Part shown: positions 55,522 through 64,000 of the stretch, piece after piece
How positions within the stretch are numbered: position 1 is the stretch's first letter
Layout of the letters: the number at the start of each line of letters is the position of its first letter
NCBI GenBank assembly: GCA_902806595.1
Contig: CADCXC010000005.1
Coordinates: 2,418,001-2,482,000, forward strand
Length of the DNA: 64,000 nt
Source of the DNA: Pyrenopolyporus hunteri
Lineage: Eukaryota; Ascomycota; Sordariomycetes; Xylariales; Hypoxylaceae
Direction: 5' to 3'
Translations under genes and position numbers: made by a program
Notes under the pieces: generated by a model
The model's input: only the letters and a program-made list of their open reading frames with translations
Told to the model about the DNA's origin: nothing
Databases searched by the model: none

Positions 55522-57048
55522 CGTGATAGAGTGATGTATTAATTACCTAGGTAGGTATTCTCAAAGTCTACTGATGTGAGGCGTTTTTTTATAGTTAGTA
55601 TTTAATTAATTTTGCTTTCTGAGTTGATTATAGTGATGTGGCACGATTGGAGAATATGTTGTGATGCTAGTGAATTTATATATACTCAAGATGCCGTGAG
55701 TATAATGAACTCGTTACGCCTTATGTTTATCATACATAAAACAATTGTATTGCGAATAATTGTCAACATTTAGCGATGACATTATACTCCTTAGTCATTG
55801 TTCCATCTATCGCCTTTATGTTGTTACATTGTCTTTTTCTTAGGAGGAGAACTAGTAACAATGTCATTCTTGTTACAGGTCTGTTCGGCGATTTAGTTTA
55901 TAGAACAATTTTGGAGATTAGCGCTGATACTGGACCAACGTTTTTCACGTTGAGTGACTAGCGTATCAATGGAATTGATCAGCTTTATGAATTGATTTAC
56001 AAGATCACTGCATCTCTATCACGAAGATAATCTGTCTCGAACAGAGTACGGGCTTTTCCATGAAATACCACCGCCATTGCAATCATGGGAGCTAGGATGA
56101 AGGCTTAGCAACGATAATAATGGTTCGTGTGTTGGAAAGTACTTGTGTAGGTAAATTTCGTGTTAAGCAGTCTACCTAGTTTCACGACATGTACGAGTAA
56201 TTCTATAATAAGACATTATAAGAGGTATTTATGTTCCCTTGAATCTGATTGGCTGATATGTTTCTAGTATTGTAGATGCTTAGAAACACTTGATGAGTTG
56301 AATCTTAGTTAAGGTTATATTGTTTCAGTTCGTTAGGAAAGCATAGTACGGTTTACTAGTAGTATGTATTATTATACTTATAGTCTTATATTAATAGTAT
56401 TATACCCTCCTGACTCTATCGTGGTGTGTGCCCACGACTATCCGGGGTTATTTAAGGCCTAAAGTAGGTACCTAGCTCGGCGTTAACAGAACTTGGGGAA
56501 TCGGTAAGGGGTAAGTTGTCCAAGTACCTATGACTCGGGCGCAGTCATCGCCCCCAAGTATGTATACATACATCAGTATACAAAAATCAGCGAAGGGCGT
56601 GGGCGCAGCCTTCAATGTTGTGTATCCTTCCTCTTCTGGGGAGTTCTTTCGACTCATTGGTCCGACTGGGGCTCGGATGGCAGCCGCTAGCAGCCCTATC
56701 CCTCGCTATTTCTTCACTAACCTCGCCTGAGCTGTTATCGATAAGCAAGCTTAGAGGCGAAGTGATGACTTAGCTCGCACATGCGGCGCGCCTACCCCCG
56801 AGCTCGCCTGTGTTACTCAGACCGACTGACTTGTCGATGACTCGATCGCAAACCGTACATGTACATATTTAAGCGCTGACCTTTTCTCTATCTCCGTTAC
56901 TTTCGACGTCAATAAACTCGACAGCAATTTCTTAGGAGCTTACCTACGCCAATACCGCTGAGATAACCAAATACAAATATTGTCTCAATGATCCTCCGAA
57001 TACATTGGCGCTAATGCTCCACCTGCGAGCGTCGAACAGTCAGCAAAT
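55522..57048. other. intergenic, no gene seen
   Basis: 1.5 kb, AT-rich to about 56,400. ACCTAGGTAGG at about 55,543-55,553 and GTAGGTACCTAG at about 56,464-56,475. The right end is the promoter of the GTPase gene. Confidence 0.5.
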
Positions 57049-59172
57049 ATGGCAAGCAAAGGCGCAAAACCGCTGCCGCACGAACGGCGAAGAGGCGAAG
57101 CTGTAAGACCAAGAACATTCGTATGCTATATGCGTCACGTTGCCGTACTGATATTGGGGATAGGCATTGAGCGAATTCGCCGAATTCGTCGAGAAGCAAC
57201 AAGCCCTACGCTACCCAAGCTCCAAACCCACGACCGCAACATCTCAGCCCGACCCGATCGAGCACCACGAAGAGCTCGACATCCTAGACTCTTTAAACCT
57301 CGGCGACTCTGAGCCTAACGTACCCCTACGCGACCTTCTCTTAGCCCCTTCCGACGATGCGACGGCCCAAGAGAGACTTGCTGAGCATATCGACGAGCGA
57401 CTCCGGGAAGGCCATGGTGAGGCAGTATTTGACCTAGGCTTCGAGAACAATGGCGAGTCGATGCGCCTCACGCGCGATGAGTGGACCGACGCGTTAAATC
57501 GTTTAAAAGAAACGGCTAAGAAGGCTCGCGCTGATTGCGCTATGTTGCTCACCAAAAATGTTGGGGGAGACGTTGAAGCCGAGTCGACCGCTGGCGGGAG
57601 CAAGAGAAAAGACTCAGATTGTACCGGTAAAATATTAATACGGCAACAACCATCTACAATCGAACACGTTATCGAGACGAGGATAGCTGTCGTTGGCAAC
57701 GGTGAGTGCATTAGCCTCATGCACCGTCTACGGATAATAGACGGCCATGCTGATTCTAAGATATGTAGTTGATGCCGGTAAAAGCTCTATGCTCGGAGTA
57801 TTAGTTAAGGGCGACCTCGACGACGGGAGAGGGAAAGCTCGTGTTAATCTCTTCCGCCATAAGCACGAAATCGAAAGCGGCCGGACTAGTTCCGTCGGGA
57901 TGGAAATCATGGGCTTTGACACCATGGGGAACGTAATAACGTCTGAAACACCGGGTAGTAAGTTTCTCAACACCCAGCAGCATACGTCCCAGCCGTGTAG
58001 CTTACCGCGACGCAGGGAAGCTTTCGTGGGAGGAGATTGGAAAACGTAGCGCTAAAGTAATCACTTTCACCGACCTGGCTGGACACGAGCGCTACCTGCG
58101 GACTACTGTCTTCGGCATGTTGTCTAGTAGCCCTAACTATTGTTTGCTGATGGTTGCTGCAAATAATGGGCTGATAGGAATGAGTAAAGAGCATCTTGGT
58201 ATCGCCTTGGCCCTTAACGTTCCGATTATGGTAGTCATCACTAAAATCGACATCTGCCCTCCGAATATCCTAGAGCAGACCATTCAGCAGATTACCAAAA
58301 TCCTCAAATCTCCGGCGGCGAGGAAAATGCCCATACTAATCAACAGTCGCGAGGAGTGTATCAACACCGCAACCCAGTTCGTCAGTCAGCGGATATGTCC
58401 CATATTCCAAGTGTCCAATGTTACCGGCGAGAATCTTGACCTTGTCCGCACGTTCCTAAACATCCTCCCGCACCATGGCCGCTATGACTCGGAGGCTCCC
58501 TTCGAATTCCATGTTAACGATACCTTTTCCGTCCCTTTCGTAGGGACCGTCGTAAGCGGCATTGTCAAATCGGGCGTGATACACGCTGGCGATCCCATCC
58601 TAATTGGGCCGGATTCGCTGGGACAATTTATTCAAACCAGCATTCGTTCCATTGAGCGAAAACGAATCAGTGTGCCGGCAGCCTCTGCTGGCCAATCCGC
58701 TAGCTTCGCGTTGAAAAAAATACGTCGGAAAGATGTGAGGAAAGGAATGGTGGTGTTGCCGAGAATTGAAGGGCAGAACCCCCCTAAAGTCTACCGCGAG
58801 TTTGTCGCCGAGGTCCTAATACTCTCGCATGCGACCACCATTCAGACCAAGTACCAGGCAATGCTTCATGTTGGGCCTGTATCTCAGACATGCGCGATCA
58901 TCGATGTGGACCGTCCGTTCATCCGCACCGGCGACCGCGCGACAGTTGCTTTCCGGTTTATCCAGCGCCCAGAATATCTAGCCCCCGGCGATAGACTTTT
59001 GTTCCGTGAAGGACGGACGAAAGGTCTTGGCATAGTCAAATCCGTGGGCTACGATCCCAAAAAGCCGCTGACGGCTCATCAACCAGATGAGGGGGCCGCA
59101 GAAGAACCTGGTGAGACCCACGACCCGACTAAAGGGGGCATTCAGCCCACCAGCGCAGGTACAAGCACCTAG
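57049..59172 (+). CDS. GTPBP1-like translational GTPase (EF-Tu family)
   Basis: Four exons, join(57049..57102,57164..57701,57769..57957,58016..59172), 645 residues. A variable N-terminal region (about 1-190) precedes the G domain: G1 GNVDAGKSS (spanning the exon 2/3 boundary), G3 DLAGHERYL, G4 TKID. After it come EF-Tu-like beta-barrel domains (PFVGTVVSGIVKSGVIHAGDPI and YREFVAEVLILSHATTI). This matches GTPBP1/GTPBP2-type proteins, linked in animals to mRNA decay and ribosome rescue; the role in fungi is poorly known. The C-terminus ends with a Pro/Gly/Thr-rich tail. Exon 1 (18 codons, MASKGAKPLPHERRRGEA) is supported by frame and GT-AG borders but is the least certain. Confidence 0.88.
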
Positions 59173-60697
59173 CATCATAGGGCAGAAGATAGTGTTTCAC
59201 TGTAGCCTACCTTCTCGCACAATTTTGCACAATCTAAGGGTATGCTGGAAATTTAACGATTGGGCTCCGATGGAGGACGTCATATCTTCTTGTTTTCTGT
59301 TTAAGTCCATGTTTCGCGAGGAATGCATCGAAGCACCATTGAAGGAGTTAGGCGTTGGCGAGACCCGAGAGTCTACGGCACAGAATACCCGAGGTCTTTC
59401 AGATTCACGTTCGTATCGCGATATGCAGGTCCTAATCATTCAGATAGGGGAGTTAGGAACCTCACCTACGCGTAGGTACTATTTTCTCAAACCTTCGTAA
59501 TGGAAGGCTGTATGTATCCTCCCGTAAAGACTTCGTATCTAGCATAAAGTACAATTATACATAAGAATTTAAATCGAAGCCTCTCTTGGGTACACGTAGG
59601 ATAGTGAGTAGTTCTATACTTACCGTCCGCCCACCTAGTCGTACTGTATTCTAAGTGGTGGGGCTGTTCATAAAGGCACGAGACTCTTCATAACCCTCTG
59701 TATGTATCCGAAGGCTTGTAATCCGGATTCTTCAAACTGCGCCTCTTGCCCCTATTGGACGATGGGGTAGTACCGGCACGGTAAAGGACCATATTCCAGA
59801 ACAGGCGATGGCATGTTTAACTCGGAGAGTTTCGTCGGCTGTCGAACAATAGGTAAGTAATTATGCCGGTTGTGTTATGCTAGGAATTCTCGCGACTGTA
59901 ACTTCGGTGTTTGCCAAGCGAGATGGGTCTCGGGTTGTTGGAAGAGTCCGCACACTCCGTTGGATTGGCGAAGCTGAACCCTCCTGTACGTACGGAAGGA
60001 TTTCCGTCACGACGCGTTGCCTTCCCTGCATCAAATATACGACGACGTTACGATTGATTATCGGTGACGATAGCGTAGGTGTATAATTCTGCGACGATAT
60101 TGTTCTCGCCCAATCAACGCCGGACGATCGTTAATCCACGTTTCCTACTCTACCGACGTGACAGCTTATGCACCGGGATCGCGCCGCCCGAGATCTTGTG
60201 GGGATAGGCTATAGATAGAGAACGCACGGACGAGCGTCCCCTATCACCTGTGTGTGTGCGAGCGATCTTCCGCAAGGATTGGCGCGCGGGTTGGTCCAAG
60301 GTATAACTCGGAGACTTATCGGTTCGGAGAGACTTCATCGAATTCGCAAACCGCAACCCAGGTGATACCATGTACTACTACATATACGATTACGGGAAGG
60401 AGGGATATTTGGAGAATGAAAGCTAGCGCCAAGGAGTAATATGGGCGTCTAGTCCACAAGACGATACAAGCAATAAGATAGGATGGGGGGTCTAATAGTG
60501 AGGAGGCTTTACGAAATATACCGTCATCTTTGCGGATTGCCGGGCTTTGTTCATTACGGTGACTTGTTTGCCTGGGGGGATGACTTGGTGTCGCGACATA
60601 TAAGAGCTCGTTTCCCCTCATCGGTGAAACGACAGCTTATTCTACGTACAGATTAGAGTAACACATTCGAAAGAGACTACCGTATTCTGAGTTCATC
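59173..60697. other. intergenic, no gene seen
   Basis: 1.5 kb with short frames lacking coding character; the right end is the P450 promoter. Nothing recognised. Confidence 0.5.
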
Positions 60698-62783
60698 ATG
60701 GCGCCTACTCTTCAAACTACCAGTCCGGTAGACCTCGCCCTTATTGGGGTTGGATTTGTAAGTTCCTGGCTGCTCACTCTCCTGAAGAATATTATCCCAG
60801 AGAAATGTGAGCATTGCCGATAGAAGCTTACATTATTGACAGATAGTTATATGGATTGGGGGCATTGTATTCTATCGGCTTTTCTTGGACCCCCTACGCT
60901 CGGTTCCCGGGCCGTTACTTTGGCGTCTGTCTGCCCTCCCGCGAGTTTACCATCACCTTAAAGGCGAACTTCCCTTCGTTATCGAGGAGATGCACAAGAA
61001 GTACGGACCCGTTGTCCGGATCTCGCCCCACGAACTGGTATTCAACGACGTCCAAGCATGGAAAGACATCTATGGGCACAGGACCGGTAACGTCCCAGAG
61101 GTAGGAAAATGGCACGGTAAGTCACTTAGTCCCCATGATCGCCGTACAATGGGTTAAGCCGGGGTATCGAATAACACTTGCGCTCATTCCCATTCTCCTA
61201 CGGCCATCTTCTTCGTCCACAGTTGCTGACTAGGATCCTACAGATTTCTACGTGACGAACGAGGACTCCGCGGAAAGCCTCCTCACTGTCGAACGTAAAA
61301 CGCATGGAACCATTCGCCGTCAGCTTTCACACGGGTTTTCCGACAAGTCGATGCGGGAACAAGAAGCCCTAATCTCGGTATATATACAACTTCTGGTGCA
61401 GCGGTTGCGCGAAAACTGCAACGGTGGCGTTACGCCCTTAAACATGCGCGACTGGTATAACTGGACTACTTTCGACGTAATCGGTGATCTGGGCTTCGGC
61501 AAGTCCTTTGGCTGCTTGAAGAGCTCGGGTGTATGTGATATCAGATTTTCTCCTGTTCTCCAACTTCATCGTGATTCCTTAATTCTCCTCTTTTCGTTTT
61601 CCCGGTCGTCTACCTAGGCTTATATCTAAGCCCTACTGAACCATATTACTATTCCTTCTACTCATGTCTTGGAGGGTGGTGATTGCTAACTTGTTCTAGT
61701 ACCACCCTTGGGTGCGTCTCATTTCGGAAAGCTTCATGGAAATGGCCATATTCCAATCTTTGGTGCATTTGGGCCTCCGACCTCTAGTCAAATTCGCCTA
61801 CCGCTGGAATTTATTGGACAGGAACAAGTCGAATCTAGACCTCGTTAAGAATACACTCAAAGAGAGAATGGAAAGCGGTAAGGAGAGGCCGGATCTGATT
61901 GATGGATTGCTCAAGAAACGCGATGAGCTGAAAATGAGCTTCGAGGAGCTGGTCAGCAATTCCAACCTGCTAATAATCGCGGGCTCGGAGACTACTGCCT
62001 CGACTTTGTGTGGCGTCACGTACTACTTGGCTAAAGAACCAGCCAAGCTTGCCAAAGTGGTCGAGGAAGTCCGTACTACCTTCAAGAGCGAAGAGGAAAT
62101 CACCCTAACATCCGTTAACGGGCTGAGCTAGTAAGTATTGTCAAGAATACCGGTGGCGATTAACTAACGTCTGTAGTATGCTTGCTTGCCTTAACGAGGC
62201 TCTGCGGCGATATCCTCCGGTTTCGAATGAATTTCCGAGGCAAGTGCCCAAGGGCGGCGCTACCATTTTGGGGAGATTTGTACCCGAAGGCGTAAGTGAT
62301 TTATTTACGAGCATCTTTCTTTCCTTGTGTATCATGCTTTGCTAAACTGTTTGAACAGACCACGGTTTCTATCTACCAATGGGCTATGAACAACAACCCT
62401 AGTTACTGGAAAAACCCAACGAAGTACGCTCCGGAAAGATGGTTAGGCGACCCGGAATATAAGGACGACCAGCGCGATGCCATGCAGCCGTTTAGTGTTG
62501 GCCCGCGAAACTGCATTGGTAGGAAGTAAGTTTTACGCTCTAATCTTCTATATTTCATCCATGTAGAAGCCAGGAGGTATTGGATAAGGAAGACGCTAAC
62601 GTGTGATTGTGCAGTCTCGCTTACGCTGAAATGCGTCTCATTCTGGCCAAGATCCTTTACAATTTCGACATGTCGCTCTGCGAAGAGTCTTACAATTGGG
62701 CGGTAAATCAGAAGGCGTACGGCGTATGGGCGAAGCCGGCTCTGTACCTTCGCTTGACTCCGGCTGCCGTAAAATCTGCTTAA
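60698..62783 (+). CDS. cytochrome P450 monooxygenase (CYP65-like)
   Basis: Seven exons, join(60698..60757,60843..61116,61244..61530,61700..62130,62177..62291,62359..62525,62615..62783), 500 residues; every junction is GT-AG and in frame. An N-terminal membrane anchor (about 12-34) is followed by a PGP hinge (SVPGPLLWRL). Signatures: I-helix AGSETT (301-306), K-helix ExxR E358-R361 (EALR), PERW, and the heme loop FSVGPRNCIGRK with ligand Cys441. The KYGPVVRISPHELVF segment and overall layout fit the CYP65 clan, which includes trichothecene and other secondary-metabolite hydroxylases. No synthase gene is nearby, so a substrate cannot be inferred. Confidence 0.92.
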
Positions 62784-63882
62784 GTATACCTCTACTTACC
62801 AGTCACAATCCTGGTACGGGGCTGAAGGCTGGGATTAGTTGCTCGGGTTGTGTGCGAGAGGTTATCGCGAGTATCAAACGATGCCATAACTTACTACACT
62901 TTTGAAGCGTTGTATATCTAGGGATAGGGTGGGTAAAACGAATAGAACGGGAAAACTCTTGTGGGCTTCGAGTTTGGCTACGCCCCCCCAAGGGACCGTC
63001 ATGGGAATGGGAATACGGAAATTATATTTATTTATAATGCAATAGCCTCTCTGAACGGCCGCTGAATATCTCCTACTGCATCTCTTATTTACAGTGAATT
63101 TGTAAGCTACTGGACTTTCACAGCAAATATTGCTGACGTACTTCTCACATATGACCATTGAGTTACTGTATCAACAGGTGGGAATAATGAGTTTACACTA
63201 ACTTATGTCGGATGTATAGGCATTCCATGGCGACCTTAGGATTCGCCGTCTTCTTATAGGTAATGTGATTATTCATAATCTTAATGCTGGAGCTGGCGGG
63301 GCTTTACCCTCCTGTTGGGTATTTGAGCTTGGAGTAAAGCTGCCTTGCAGGCCCTCAAATTGAAGCGTCGAGCAGTAGACTAACATTACGTCTATTTGTG
63401 ATAACTGAATTAGATCGTGAGACTTTATGGTGGTGTATAAATCAATCGGTTTTTGGTAGGCGAGCTACTCGGCCCCTATCTGTAAGCTTAGATCAGCTAT
63501 ATTGTAGGGCTGTCGTCCGTATTAGAATTTTAGCTCAATAATAGGGGTGTTAGAGGTTTTATTTAAGGAATATGAATGGCGGAAAATCTGCCCCTGCATG
63601 GCTCCGAGTGGATAGAAGCGGTAGTATTGAACCGGGTTTGCACCCCATTTGGCGCCATCCACCCAAGCTACCGGCCAGCGGAAGCTCTGGTTGGTAGGTT
63701 CGTAAATATGAGTGCCTGGATAGGCAGGTAAGCTTAGCATTGTCGAAAACCTATACCTCATGGGCTAAATCCTAGGTTAATATTAGTATACAAATTTCAG
63801 GGACATATATTTAAGAAAATGGCAGGCAAAATGATCAAATTTCTTAACCTGCTACCTTCTAACTCCTCATAACTCTGCGAAG
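62784..63882. other. intergenic, no gene seen
   Basis: 1.1 kb; a 79-codon frame at 63,522-63,761 (minus) was considered and not accepted. The right end is the promoter of the secreted-protein gene. Confidence 0.5.
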
Positions 63883-64000
63883 ATGGTCTCCTTCAGCCTC
63901 TCTAGCTTGCTCGTCGTGTTGGGCCTATCGTCTGTCCAGGCGGCACAGACCTTTCACAACACTGGCACAAAGGCCGGATGGGATACCTTCACCCATGAGC
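63883..64000 (+). CDS. 5' end of a secreted-protein gene (partial)
   Basis: ATG at 63,883 opens a frame running off the right edge (39 codons seen). It starts with a clear signal peptide (MVSFSLSSLLVVLGLSSVQA) followed by AQTFHNTGTKAGWDTFTHE. The mature N-terminus resembles fungal secreted polysaccharide-lyase-like (ConA-fold) proteins, but only 19 mature residues are visible, so the family is a guess. Confidence 0.7.
   Translation, partial: MVSFSLSSLLVVLGLSSVQAAQTFHNTGTKAGWDTFTHE

Noticed and set aside
59087..59500. 137-codon + frame
   Set aside because: Starts inside the GTPase coding region in another frame and runs into the spacer; no recognisable features.
60698..62783. Secondary-metabolite cluster around the P450
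   Set aside because: No polyketide, peptide or terpene synthase, transporter or pathway regulator lies within the window next to it.
63522..63761. 79-codon minus frame rich in Tyr, Trp and Pro
   Set aside because: No supporting splice sites, motifs or coding bias that I could recognise; left out as unsupported.

Overview
The window looks like nuclear DNA of a filamentous ascomycete (Pezizomycotina, probably Sordariomycetes). The grounds are many short introns (about 50-360 bp, mostly with GTAAGT/GTATGT-type donors), typical fungal families (AA11 LPMO, GH7 cellobiohydrolase, Rad9, Pho8-type phosphatase, CYP65-like P450), TTAGGG-like telomeric sequence, and an 8-kb AT-rich island with the signature of repeat-induced point mutation (RIP). 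Exon borders were worked out by hand from splice consensus and protein continuity; no RNA evidence was available.

Layout. 1-1,843: the end of a gene (possibly LVIVD-type) and a sterol-reductase-like FAD oxidoreductase. About 2,220-9,970: the RIP island, which resolves into an LTR retrotransposon (LTRs 2,728-2,945 and 8,669-8,884, target duplication AATAA) inserted in one of two tandem copies of a short inverted-repeat element. The second copy preserves the empty insertion site. 10,422-16,835: a CorA-type transporter, a conserved fungal protein of unknown function and a secreted flavin amine oxidase. 17,840-24,478: a secreted protein with a YHGTHT motif, a Fic-domain protein with an apparent C-terminal frameshift, and an AA11 LPMO.

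25,553-31,140: vacuolar alkaline phosphatase, then a tandem pair of Cys-rich small proteins, the second with an in-frame TAG. 31,575-37,164: F-box protein, Rad9 checkpoint clamp subunit and an RCC1-repeat protein. 37,691-48,086: prephenate dehydrogenase, an interstitial telomere-like tract, an FAD dehydrogenase, a small three-exon membrane protein, a D-2-hydroxyacid dehydrogenase and an ART1/LDB19-type arrestin. 51,335-64,000: GH7 cellobiohydrolase, a possible 62-aa protein, a GTPBP1-like GTPase, a cytochrome P450 and the start of a secreted protein.

The genes are mostly independent housekeeping and accessory loci; no single biosynthetic cluster is evident. AA11 and GH7 point to a chitin- and cellulose-degrading, plant-litter or plant-associated lifestyle. 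The most informative structures are the nested RIP island, the duplicated Cys-rich pair, the secreted YHGTHT protein and the hidden small membrane protein.
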